Positions 35,731-43,772 of a DNA stretch of 64,000 nucleotides are shown here, one piece after another. The translations under genes were made by a program, and so were the position numbers. Within the stretch, counting starts at the first letter, position 1; each line of letters opens with the position of its first letter. The stretch is taken from assembly GCA_027364735.1 (NCBI GenBank), contig DAHXOT010000045.1, positions 62,001 to 126,000 of the forward strand. Reading direction: 5' to 3'. The notes beneath the pieces were generated by a model. It was given only the letters and a program-made list of their open reading frames with translations. It was not told the DNA's origin and made no database searches. This DNA is from Hydrotalea sp. Lineage in GTDB: Bacteria > Bacteroidota > Bacteroidia > Chitinophagales > Chitinophagaceae.

Positions 35731-38445
35731 TTATAGCCAGCTATCGAACTTTTTTAAATACCATGTTTTAATTAATTGAGTTAATAAACAATAACCAATT
35801 AATATTGCTGCGAGCCATGGAAAATAAGATAAAGGAAGTGATTGTAATTTTAAAACAGCCGCAAATGAGGTGAAAGGAATAATAATTCCAATAGCCATAA
35901 TTGCGGTGGTTAATGCCAAAACCGGTGCGGTTGCCCAGCTTTGAATAAAAGGAATTTTTCGTGTACGAATCATGTGAACAATTAATGTTTGTGATAATAA
36001 ACCTTCGATAAACCATCCACTTTGAAATAAGCTTTGATGTTCTGCCGAATTGGCTTTGAAAACAAAAAATAAAACAGCAAATGTTGCATAATCGAAAACA
36101 GAGCTAATTGGACCGATAAATAGCATAAATTTTGCAAGGTTACCGGTTTCCCATTTGCGAGGCTGTTCAATATATTCGGCATCCATTTTATCCCAAGGAA
36201 TAGAAATTTGAGAAATATCGTAAAGTAAATTTTGAACCAATAATTGAACGGGCATCATGGGTAAAAAAGGTAAAAATGCGCTGGCACCCAACATGCTGAA
36301 CATATTACCAAAGTTGCTGCTGGCTGTCATTTTAATATACTTAATAATATTGCCGAAAGTTCTTCTGCCATAAATTACGCCTTTGCGTAAAACCATTAAA
36401 TCTTTCTCTAATAAAATTATATCGGCACTTTCTTTGGCAATATCTACAGCTGTATCAACCGAAATGCCCACATCTGCATCTCGTAAAGCTGCAGCATCAT
36501 TAATTCCATCGCCCATAAAACCAACGGTATGGCCTTTGGCTTGTAATACTTTTACAACACGGCTTTTTTGAACCGGACTCAATTTGGCAAAAATGCTAAT
36601 ATCATCAATTCTTTCTTTTAATTCATCGTCGTTAATTTTTTCTAAATCGTTTCCTAATAAAATATTATTTATAGGAATGCCTACATCGCGGCATATTTTT
36701 TTTGTAACAATATCATTATCGCCGGTTAAAACTTTTAAGGTAACGCCTAATTTTTGTAAAGCTTCTATAGATGGTTTGGCCGATGGTTTGGCCGGATCTA
36801 AAAAGCCAATAAAACCGGTAAGTACCATATTGCTTTCGTCGGCAACAGAATAAGTAAGTGGGCGTTCATCGTATTCTTTTATAGCTACCAATAAAACGCG
36901 CAAACCTTCTTTATTTAATTTTTTTGAGAGTTGAAGAATGTTGTTGTTAATGGTTTCGTCGATAGGAACAATACGATCTTGTTCAATATGCAATTGCCTA
37001 TCTTCTCCGGGATCAAAGGCGTGAGAGCACAATCCTAATATTTCTTCAACAGCGCCTTTACAAATTAATAGGTGTTTGTGATTGGTTTGTTCAAGAATAA
37101 CCGACATTCTGCGGCGTTGAAAATCGAAGGGAATTTCGTCTATCTTTTTAAACTGTTCTTCTACTTTTAAATAATCTTTTATTTCAACGTGATCGAGAAT
37201 GGCAACATCCAATAAATTCTTTAATCCTGTTTGATGATAACTGTTTAAATATGCCCATTTTAATACTTCATCATCTTCTACACCATCTACATTTAAGTGC
37301 CTTTCTAAAACAATTTTATCTAATGTAAGCGTGCCTGTTTTATCGGTACATAAAACATCCATTGCACCAATATTTTGAATGGCATTTAATCTTTTTACAA
37401 TTACTTTTCTTTTGCTCATAGTTACGGCACCTTTGGCAAGATTAGCGGTAACTATCATGGGCAACATTTCGGGAGTTAAGCCAACCGCAACCGCAATTGC
37501 AAATAATAAAGCCTCGAGCCAATTGCCTTTGGTAAGACCATTAATTACAAAAACTAATGGAACCATAATAAGCATGAAACGAATAAGTAGCCAGCTAACG
37601 CTATTAACACCTTTATCGAAACTTGTTTCGGCTCGTTTGCCAGAGATAGATTTACTGATAGAGCCAAAATACGTTTGATTACCTGTTGTAACAATTACTG
37701 CATGAGCCTGACCACTTTCTACGTTAGTGCCCATAAAACAAATATTTTCTAATTCAAGTGGAGTTTTATTTTTGGCATCGATAATAATGGATTCTTTTTT
37801 TTCAACGGGCAATGCTTCGCCGGTTAGGGTAGATTGATTTAGGAATAAATCTTTTGATTGAATAATTCTGCAATCGGCAGGAATCATATCGCCGGCAGAT
37901 AAAAAAATGATATCACCGGGAACCAGTTCTTTAATATCTATTTCTTTTTTGCCTTCATCTTTTCTAATTACGGTAGCGGTGGTTTTAACCATGCTTTTTA
38001 GCTTTTCGGCAGCCACATTACTTCTAAACTCTTGCCAAAAGCGAATAATAGAACTTAATAAAACCATTACACCTACTACTATTACTGTTTTATAATCTCT
38101 ATCGGCGGGCGAGGCTAAAATAACATCTATAACAAAAGAGGTTAAAGCAATTAAAATTAATACCGCATTAAATGGGGTAAGAAAAGCCTGAAATAATTGA
38201 ATATACCAAGCCGGTGCTTTTTCATGAACAACCTCGTTAGAACCAAATTGTGTTTGCCTATCTTCTACCTGTTCAATACTTAAGCCTTCATCAGAAGTTT
38301 CTAATGTAGAATATACCAATATCTTATCTATTGCTGCACATTGTTTTAATTTGCCTGCAGCAATATTTTCAAAATTGTTTGAAGTATTGTTGTTTTGGAA
38401 GGGGTTATGAGATTTTATTTTTTCTCTTACGCTTGCTATGGTCAT
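35731..38445 (-). CDS. mgtA: Magnesium-translocating P-type ATPase
   Basis: A 904-residue P3B-type ATPase that imports Mg2+. A long N-terminal cytoplasmic region precedes about ten helices. The A-domain loop has STLTGEALPVEK, the phosphorylation site is CTDKTGTLT (Asp about residue 367), the nucleotide-binding region has FDFQRRRMSV and ICKGAVEE, and the hinge is GFMGDGINDAAALRDADVGISVDTAVDIAKESADIIL. It has an AGGAGG Shine-Dalgarno nine bases before the ATG, rare in this phylum, and a predicted leader of about 380 nt with a short ORF. Divergent from an OmpR-type two-component system that may regulate it. Confidence 0.95.
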   Translation of the reverse strand: MTIASVREKIKSHNPFQNNNTSNNFENIAAGKLKQCAAIDKILVYSTLETSDEGLSIEQVEDRQTQFGSNEVVHEKAPAWYIQLFQAFLTPFNAVLILIALTSFVIDVILASPADRDYKTVIVVGVMVLLSSIIRFWQEFRSNVAAEKLKSMVKTTATVIRKDEGKKEIDIKELVPGDIIFLSAGDMIPADCRIIQSKDLFLNQSTLTGEALPVEKKESIIIDAKNKTPLELENICFMGTNVESGQAHAVIVTTGNQTYFGSISKSISGKRAETSFDKGVNSVSWLLIRFMLIMVPLVFVINGLTKGNWLEALLFAIAVAVGLTPEMLPMIVTANLAKGAVTMSKRKVIVKRLNAIQNIGAMDVLCTDKTGTLTLDKIVLERHLNVDGVEDDEVLKWAYLNSYHQTGLKNLLDVAILDHVEIKDYLKVEEQFKKIDEIPFDFQRRRMSVILEQTNHKHLLICKGAVEEILGLCSHAFDPGEDRQLHIEQDRIVPIDETINNNILQLSKKLNKEGLRVLLVAIKEYDERPLTYSVADESNMVLTGFIGFLDPAKPSAKPSIEALQKLGVTLKVLTGDNDIVTKKICRDVGIPINNILLGNDLEKINDDELKERIDDISIFAKLSPVQKSRVVKVLQAKGHTVGFMGDGINDAAALRDADVGISVDTAVDIAKESADIILLEKDLMVLRKGVIYGRRTFGNIIKYIKMTASSNFGNMFSMLGASAFLPFLPMMPVQLLVQNLLYDISQISIPWDKMDAEYIEQPRKWETGNLAKFMLFIGPISSVFDYATFAVLFFVFKANSAEHQSLFQSGWFIEGLLSQTLIVHMIRTRKIPFIQSWATAPVLALTTAIMAIGIIIPFTSFAAVLKLQSLPLSYFPWLAAILIGYCLLTQLIKTWYLKKFDSWL

Positions 38446-38454
38446 GTATAATGC

Positions 38455-38460
38455 CCTCCT
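38455..38460 (-). promoter_or_regulatory. Strong Shine-Dalgarno sequence of mgtA
   Basis: Minus-strand AGGAGG, nine bases before the ATG at 38445. Most genes in this window lack any such sequence, as expected for Bacteroidota, so a perfect six-base match stands out. Confidence 0.65.
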
Positions 38461-38522
38461 AAAAATTTTCTGTGAATGTTTTTTTCAATTACTCGATATC
38501 AATGAAATGGTTAAAAATTTAA

Positions 38523-38675
38523 TTATTGTTGGACGACAGGATGCTTGGGTTTAAGCAAAGGAGGTATTAAAAAGTATACATTAGTTGTAGAAAAAACACA
38601 GTAATTCAATTGGTTTTTTATGAAAAAAAGAAAACCAATATTAAATAAACTAAGAAGTAAAATAAATTGAATCAT
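38523..38675 (-). CDS. Putative 50-residue leader peptide upstream of mgtA
   Basis: The ATG at 38675 opens a 50-codon frame closed by TAA at 38523-38525. The predicted peptide is hydrophobic at first (MIQFILLLSLFNIGFLFF) and proline-containing near its end (LIPPLLKPKHPVVQQ). The Pro38-Pro39 codons CCTCCT are the exact complement of the mgtA AGGAGG. It ends 77 bases before the mgtA ATG. It resembles no known protein I can name. The idea that translation of this peptide controls mgtA is an inference from layout, analogous to the proline-rich MgtL leader of enterobacterial mgtA. Confidence 0.4.
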   Translation of the reverse strand: MIQFILLLSLFNIGFLFFIKNQLNYCVFSTTNVYFLIPPLLKPKHPVVQQ

Positions 38676-38831
38676 GTTGGCTGATTTTAGCGTTTGGCAA
38701 TATTTCTCTTAATTACCAACAGCCTAAAATAGCTATCGGGTATATTAAAGAGAGATGATAATTTTGTTTCTACTCGGACCCGAATCCATGAAAATTGTTT
38801 TAAATGAAAAATATATCTGTTTAAGACGCGG

Positions 38832-38861
38832 CAAAGGTAAATCCATACGGTTTTGCAGCAA
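38832..38861 (-). promoter_or_regulatory. mgtA promoter with both Bacteroidota elements
   Basis: On the minus strand TTG (38861-38859), a 19-base spacer and TACCTTTG (38839-38832) match the TTG-N19-TAnnTTTG consensus exactly. This is the best complete promoter seen in the window. It places the transcript start near 38826. The remaining 112 bases up to the response-regulator gene show nothing recognisable. Confidence 0.65.
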
Positions 38862-38973
38862 AATAAAATTTATGTTACTTTTAAAATGATGTTTGTACTA
38901 TATTTTAACATACTAAAGGTTTAATAAAAGGCTTTATTTAATTTCATTTTACGCAGCTAAACAAAAATAAAAA

Positions 38974-39672
38974 ATGGATGATATACACATTCTTATTGTG
39001 GAAGATGAAACTAAAATTGCCAACACCTTAAAAAAAGGATTGGAAGAGAACGGATATAGTGTACAAATTGCTTACGATGGTATAATTGGTCAACGCTTAT
39101 TTCTTACCCACAACTATCATATTATTATTTTAGACATCAACATTCCTGTTATTAATGGATATGATTTATGCAAATTTATTAGAAGCCGAAACAAGCATAT
39201 ACCCATTATAATGCTTACGGCCATGAATACTATTGATGATAAGTTAGAAGGATTTGATGTTGGTGCCGATGATTATATTATTAAACCTTTTGAATTTAAA
39301 GAATTATTGGTTCGTATAAAAGCGTTATTAAAACGAAGCGGCACTCAACAAATAACCATAGGAAATATATTACGATTTGCTGATTTAGAAATGAATTTAG
39401 AAAGTAAAGAAGTTAAAAGAGCCGATACAAAAATTATTTTAACGTCTAAAGAATTTCAATTGTTAGAGTACTTCGTTAAAAATAAAAATAAGGTTTTATC
39501 TAGAGCCGATATTGCAGTTAATGTATGGGAAATTGATTTTGATACTCATACCAATGTAATAGATGTGTATGTTAATTATTTAAGAAGAAAAATTGATAAA
39601 GGGTTTTCAACCAAACTTATTCATACACAAATAGGAATGGGATATATTTTAAAAGAAGTAAATGAAGCTTAA
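38974..39672 (+). CDS. OmpR/PhoB-type response regulator
   Basis: 232 residues. The receiver domain (1-120) has the acidic pair VEDETKI, phospho-Asp about residue 52 in IIILDINIPVINGYD, and Lys in YIIKPFEFKELL. The C-terminal winged-helix domain (about 135-230) has ILTSKEFQLLEYFVKNKNKVLSR, VDVYVNYLRRKID-type recognition helix residues and IGMGYIL. It overlaps the kinase gene by 11 bases. The position opposite mgtA suggests control of Mg2+ uptake or envelope functions, as for PhoP in enteric bacteria, but no binding-site repeat was identified. Confidence 0.95.
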   Translation: MDDIHILIVEDETKIANTLKKGLEENGYSVQIAYDGIIGQRLFLTHNYHIIILDINIPVINGYDLCKFIRSRNKHIPIIMLTAMNTIDDKLEGFDVGADDYIIKPFEFKELLVRIKALLKRSGTQQITIGNILRFADLEMNLESKEVKRADTKIILTSKEFQLLEYFVKNKNKVLSRADIAVNVWEIDFDTHTNVIDVYVNYLRRKIDKGFSTKLIHTQIGMGYILKEVNEA

Positions 39673-41053
39673 ATATAGAATTACCATATTATTTACTGTT
39701 TTAGTTTCTACCATTTTATTGTTAGTGTGTATATCTGTATACTATTTTTCGAGCTTAAGCCGGCAAAACGAATTTAGAACCCGAATTAAAAACAGAGCAC
39801 TAACTACCATACGATTATTAAAAAAAGTACCGGGTATTAATGAAAATTTATTGCGGCAAATTGACGAAAAAACACTCGTTTCATTAGAACAAAAAAGTGT
39901 TGTAATTTATAATGGTTCGGGAAAAATAATTTATGCTTATACCGATGAGCATACCCAACCTGTTTTAGCTAACGATAAAATAATTGATAAAGCTATTAGT
40001 AAAAAAGAATATTATTTTTCGGTAGATAAAAAAGATGCCGTTGCAATAAGTTTATCCGATGCAAAAAATACCACCATAATAGTTTCGGCAGCATTAGACC
40101 AAATTGGATATAGTAAATTATACGAGTTGCAACTTATATTGTTTTTAAGTTTTATTGTTAGTGTTTTAATTACCTTTTTTTCGGGTTTATTATTTTCAAT
40201 TCAAATTGTTAATCCAATAAAAAAAGTTACCAAAGAAGTAAATGAAATTTCATCCCTACAACTATCTCGCCGAATAGAAGTAACAACTACGAAAGACGAA
40301 CTGAATGAACTGATACATACCATTAATAACCTAATGAATAGGTTACAAGAATCTTTTGAAATTCAAAAACGATTTATTACTAATGCTTCTCACGAATTAT
40401 CTACACCCTTAACTGCTATTTTAAACCAATTAGAAATTACTTTGCAAAATGAGCGTAACGATGAAGAATATAAAACAGTAATACTCTCTGTTTATGAAGA
40501 TGTAAAAAATATGGCACAACTTACGCGTAGTTTATTAGAAATTGCAAAAGCAAGTGGTACAAGCTATGGCATAGAACTTAATTTAATTAGAATTGATGAA
40601 TTGCTTATTAATATGCCATTATTAATAAAAAAAATAAATGCCAATTATATTGTAGAATTAAACTTTAGTTCTTTTCCCGAAAATGAAGATTTAATGATGA
40701 TTTTTGGCAATAGCGATTTATTAATTAGTGCCATTAAAAATATTATTTTAAATGCTTGTAAATATTCGAACAATAATCAGGCTAATGTCAGTCTATCGTT
40801 TACCAACGAAGTAATACAAATAGAAATAAAAGACAGTGGTTCGGGTATTAATGAAGAAGATATACCATATATATTTCAACCATTTTTTAGGGGCAAAAAC
40901 GTATTAGGAAAACATGGTTCGGGTTTAGGTTTACCACTCTCTTTACGAATAATTAATATGCACAAAGGTTCTATTGAATTTAAAAATTTACAACCATCGG
41001 GTTCTTCCTTTTTAATTACACTTCCTATAGCCAAACAATTTCATAAATTGTAA
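39662..41053 (+). CDS. Membrane sensor histidine kinase
   Basis: 463 residues. The first membrane helix is at about 9-29 (ITILFTVLVSTILLLVCISVYYF) and an extracytoplasmic sensor region of about 130 residues follows. The second helix is at about 160-182, then HAMP (NPIKKVTKEVNEISS), HisKA (FITNASHELSTPLTAIL, phospho-His about residue 244) and HATPase_c (NIILNACKYSNNN, DSGSGINEEDIPYIFQPFF, GSGLGLPLS). The architecture and partner regulator are those of the EnvZ/PhoQ class. The signal is unknown. Translation is coupled to the regulator by the 11-base overlap. Confidence 0.95.
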   Translation: MKLKYRITILFTVLVSTILLLVCISVYYFSSLSRQNEFRTRIKNRALTTIRLLKKVPGINENLLRQIDEKTLVSLEQKSVVIYNGSGKIIYAYTDEHTQPVLANDKIIDKAISKKEYYFSVDKKDAVAISLSDAKNTTIIVSAALDQIGYSKLYELQLILFLSFIVSVLITFFSGLLFSIQIVNPIKKVTKEVNEISSLQLSRRIEVTTTKDELNELIHTINNLMNRLQESFEIQKRFITNASHELSTPLTAILNQLEITLQNERNDEEYKTVILSVYEDVKNMAQLTRSLLEIAKASGTSYGIELNLIRIDELLINMPLLIKKINANYIVELNFSSFPENEDLMMIFGNSDLLISAIKNIILNACKYSNNNQANVSLSFTNEVIQIEIKDSGSGINEEDIPYIFQPFFRGKNVLGKHGSGLGLPLSLRIINMHKGSIEFKNLQPSGSSFLITLPIAKQFHKL

Positions 41054-41145
41054 ATTCTAATGCTATTCTAATCTATTACTAATACCGTATTAATGTTGTT
41101 GGCAGATATTGCATCATTATAATTTAAAAAGAATAGATAAGTAGT

Positions 41146-42027
41146 ATGAAAAAAAGTTTATGGGTTATTCCGGTATCCTTGGTAATGTTTTCGTGTACAG
41201 CCAATAAAAAAATTCAGCAATCAGAAGAAAAATATCGTCAGTTAGATTCGGCCTATGTACAAATGCAAGCCAAACTTCGCGATTGCGAAAAAAGCAATAC
41301 AGAACAAAATGCAGTTCAAAAAAAATCTGATGCCAATGAACAATCATTGTTATCCGAAATTGCAAGTTTAAAAAAGATGAATGCATTTTTGAAAGAAAAT
41401 AATAATGCAGCACTCAATCAATTAAGAGATCTTTCTGTTATTTCAAATGCACAAGCCGAAAGTATAAAGGAATCTCTTGATCATATTGGTGCAAGCGACG
41501 TATATATTAGAAGTTTACAATCTACCATTGCTCGTAAAGATTCTTTAACAATGGCATTGGTAAATAATTTAAAAAGCGCTTTAACCGATATTAACGATCA
41601 GGATATAAATATAAAAGTTGATAAAGGAGTTGTTTATGTAGATATATCAGACAAAATGTTATTCAACAGTGGCAGTTATGATGTTACCGCAAAAGCTAAA
41701 GCAGTTTTAGGTAAAGTTGCTAAAGTATTAAATGCACATCCCGAAATTGAATTTATGATTGAAGGCAATACCGATTCGAAACCGTTTAAATATGGCGATT
41801 TGGTAGATAACTGGGATTTAAGTGTAAAACGTGCTACATCTGTAACAAGAATTTTGCAAAAAAATTATGGATTAGATCCTAAGCGAATTACAGCAGCCGG
41901 AAGAGGTGAATATTTGCCTGTTGCCCCTAATACAACTGCAGAAGGCAGAGCATTAAACAGAAGAACACGTATTGTTATTTTGCCTCAGTTAGATCAATTT
42001 TTTAAATTATTAGAAACAAAAAAATAA
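41146..42027 (+). CDS. OmpA-family peptidoglycan-associated lipoprotein
   Basis: 293 residues. The lipoprotein signal MKKSLWVIPVSLVMFSC has its lipobox cysteine at about 17. A coiled-coil stalk covers about 22-130 (repeated SEEKYRQLDSAYVQMQAKL-type heptads). The C-terminal OmpA domain (about 155-285) has IEGNTDSKPFKYGD, NWDLSVKRATSVTRIL and GRGEYLPVAPN, carrying the Asp and Arg that hold diaminopimelate of peptidoglycan. It probably tethers the outer membrane to the wall. It lies 92 bases after the kinase and ends at a clear terminator. Confidence 0.9.
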   Translation: MKKSLWVIPVSLVMFSCTANKKIQQSEEKYRQLDSAYVQMQAKLRDCEKSNTEQNAVQKKSDANEQSLLSEIASLKKMNAFLKENNNAALNQLRDLSVISNAQAESIKESLDHIGASDVYIRSLQSTIARKDSLTMALVNNLKSALTDINDQDINIKVDKGVVYVDISDKMLFNSGSYDVTAKAKAVLGKVAKVLNAHPEIEFMIEGNTDSKPFKYGDLVDNWDLSVKRATSVTRILQKNYGLDPKRITAAGRGEYLPVAPNTTAEGRALNRRTRIVILPQLDQFFKLLETKK

Positions 42028-42056
42028 GTTTTTTCAGTAGGTTTTAGATTTGGTTT

Positions 42057-42108
42057 AAAGCCCGGCAACTTTTAAAATAGTTTTTTAAAATGATTGTCGG
42101 GCTTTTTT
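42057..42108 (+). terminator. Rho-independent terminator after the OmpA-family gene
   Basis: AAAGCCCGGCAA (42057-42068) pairs with TTGTCGGGCTTT (42094-42105) over 12 bp with one G-T pair, followed by TTT. The loop is long (25 nt). It begins 29 bases after the stop codon. Confidence 0.75.
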
Positions 42109-42137
42109 GTTAAAATTATTTTAGTGAAGTAAATAAT

Positions 42138-42944
42138 ATGGTGGGTTTTAAAAACATAGTAATTCCATTATTTAGTGAAAACAATTTCGAATTACCTTTT
42201 TCAAAAGTAGTAGAGTTGGTTAATGGCGGAGAAACTGTTATACATTTAATCATTTTATCGTATAAATACGATGAGAAAAATTCTCTTCAAATTGGTTTAG
42301 AAAGGGCGAAACAACTAAAATACGCCAACGAAATTCTATCTGATAAAATTAAAATAATTGCCAACGCTTTTTACGACGATAATGATAATACCAACTTAAA
42401 AAAATATATAGTTGATAATAAAATTGACTTACTTATTCTTCTCAAAAAAAAGTCAAATAATATATTTTCTCTGCATAATTGGTTTCGAAATCACTCCATT
42501 AATATAAACAATATGCAATGCAAAATTTTGTTTATAACAAAAAGTTGCATTAAACATACTATAAAAACCATTTTAATACCGGTAAACAAATCTAATTGCA
42601 CTAAAGCCAATCTCGACTTTTTTATTTCGGTTGCCGCCCAATATAAAGCTCAAATACATTTGGTAGCCATGTTCGAGAGGGATAAAAAAAACAATAACGT
42701 GTTAGATAGGTTTTATCAAACCTATAAACTAATGTTGCTTTATGGGTTAGATGTACATTATCAAGTTATTCCTTTTGCATTTGGCAAACAATATATTTTG
42801 CGTTATGCCTATAAGCATAAAATTGATTTATTAATAATGGATCAGGAAAGAAAAACTTTTTTTTCTGAATTTTTCGATAAACCAATGCAAGACTTTATAA
42901 ATCCATTTTCAAATTATCCCTTACATCTATTACTTACACAATAA
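42138..42944 (+). CDS. Universal stress (UspA-like) protein, two degenerate domains
   Basis: 268 residues containing two Usp-fold repeats: KNIVIPLFSENNFELPFSKVVELV at the start and IKTILIPVNKSNCTKANLDFFISVAA from about residue 140, the latter ending KHKIDLLIMDQER. The ATP-binding G-x2-G-x9-G-S/T motif of UspA proteins is not visible in either half, so it is probably the non-nucleotide-binding type. Role unknown beyond the family's link to stress and envelope signalling. It lies 11 bases before the TPR gene and is probably cotranscribed with it. Confidence 0.72.
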   Translation: MVGFKNIVIPLFSENNFELPFSKVVELVNGGETVIHLIILSYKYDEKNSLQIGLERAKQLKYANEILSDKIKIIANAFYDDNDNTNLKKYIVDNKIDLLILLKKKSNNIFSLHNWFRNHSININNMQCKILFITKSCIKHTIKTILIPVNKSNCTKANLDFFISVAAQYKAQIHLVAMFERDKKNNNVLDRFYQTYKLMLLYGLDVHYQVIPFAFGKQYILRYAYKHKIDLLIMDQERKTFFSEFFDKPMQDFINPFSNYPLHLLLTQ

Positions 42945-42955
42945 AAATTTACAAA

Positions 42956-43693
42956 ATGAAATCAATTGCTTTAACACTTGGAGGCGTGCTATGTTTTTCT
43001 TTCTTTGTACAGGCAAAAAATAAAATAGAAAGAGTTGAGTTGGGAAAACAACTGTCCGATACAGGAATCATTTCTACAGATTATGCAGCAACTGCTAAAA
43101 AGTATATGGATATGAAGCGAGAAGATAGTGCTATGATATTTTTTGAAAAAGCATTTGCTATAGAAAAAGCCGATGCTAAAAAATTGGAATACGCTCAAAA
43201 ATTAGCTGCATATTATAAAGAGAAAAAGAATTATTTGCCCGAGTCTAAATGGTTAGGCGAAATATATAAATATAAAAAAGATGCTAATAATGTTGATTTG
43301 TTTAATTGGGGCGTAGCTTGTTTTAATGGACATGATTTTGTAAATGCCGATACTGCATTTTCGATGTACGAACGCAAATATCCAACACAAACTTATGGCT
43401 ATTATTGGGCAGCTAAATCGTGCGGAGCTATTGATAATACTATGGAAAGTGGTATTGCAATTCCTCACTACGAAAAACTGATTGAAATTGCTTCAAAAGA
43501 TACAGCTAACAAAACCAATCGTACATGGTTAGCTACTGCCTATAGTTATATTGCTGCTTATAAAGCTAATAAGTTTAAAGATTATAAAGCTGCCTTAGAT
43601 TTATACGATAAAGTATTATTGTTAGAACCGGCTAATGCCGATGCAATTAAATACAAACAAATTTTAGAAAAAATGATAGAAGAAAAAAAATAG
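42956..43693 (+). CDS. Exported TPR-repeat protein
   Basis: 245 residues with a signal peptide (MKSIALTLGGVLCFSFFVQA). Several tetratricopeptide-like helical pairs are visible: YMDMKREDSAMIFFEKAFAIEKADA, LFNWGVACFNGHDFVNADTAF and the last repeat YKAALDLYDKVLLLEPANADAIKYK. It is probably periplasmic and scaffolds protein contacts. Partner unknown. It is followed by a strong bidirectional terminator. Confidence 0.8.
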   Translation: MKSIALTLGGVLCFSFFVQAKNKIERVELGKQLSDTGIISTDYAATAKKYMDMKREDSAMIFFEKAFAIEKADAKKLEYAQKLAAYYKEKKNYLPESKWLGEIYKYKKDANNVDLFNWGVACFNGHDFVNADTAFSMYERKYPTQTYGYYWAAKSCGAIDNTMESGIAIPHYEKLIEIASKDTANKTNRTWLATAYSYIAAYKANKFKDYKAALDLYDKVLLLEPANADAIKYKQILEKMIEEKK

Positions 43694-43715
43694 AAAATAT
43701 ATAAGTTGGCAAAAT

Positions 43716-43746
43716 AAAAAAGTAGGATTTTATTCCTACTTTTTTT
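43716..43746. terminator. Bidirectional terminator between the TPR gene and the RND pump gene
   Basis: AAAAAAGTAGGA (43716-43727) pairs with TCCTACTTTTTT (43734-43745) as a perfect 12-bp stem with a 6-nt loop. The A and T runs on either side give a U-tract in both directions, so it can end both convergent operons. Confidence 0.85.
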
Positions 43747-43772
43747 ATGCGTAAGCAAATGGGTATAACAAG

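Larger units (their letters stand above)
38446..38831 (-). promoter_or_regulatory. Long predicted 5' leader of mgtA
   Basis: From the predicted start at about 38826 to the mgtA ATG the transcript is about 380 nt. It holds a 14-codon ORF (38745-38789), inverted repeats ATTTTAG/CTAAAAT (38684-38690 with 38724-38730), a 50-codon ORF (38523-38675) and the AGGAGG ribosome-binding site (38455-38460). The sequence CCTCCT inside the longer ORF (38559-38564) is complementary to that site. No match to the M-box Mg2+ riboswitch was recognised. Confidence 0.55.

Noticed and set aside
38745-38789. 14-codon ORF (MDSGPSRNKIIISL) in the mgtA leader
   Set aside because: Too short to support as a gene alone; mentioned only as a possible part of the leader mechanism.
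38773-38789. Sequence resembling a tRNA T-arm (GGATTCGGGTCC) in the mgtA leader
   Set aside because: No acceptor, D or anticodon arms can be built around it.
38446-38831. M-box Mg2+ riboswitch upstream of mgtA
   Set aside because: I looked for the conserved M-box segments and could not match them; the long leader remains unexplained by a known riboswitch.
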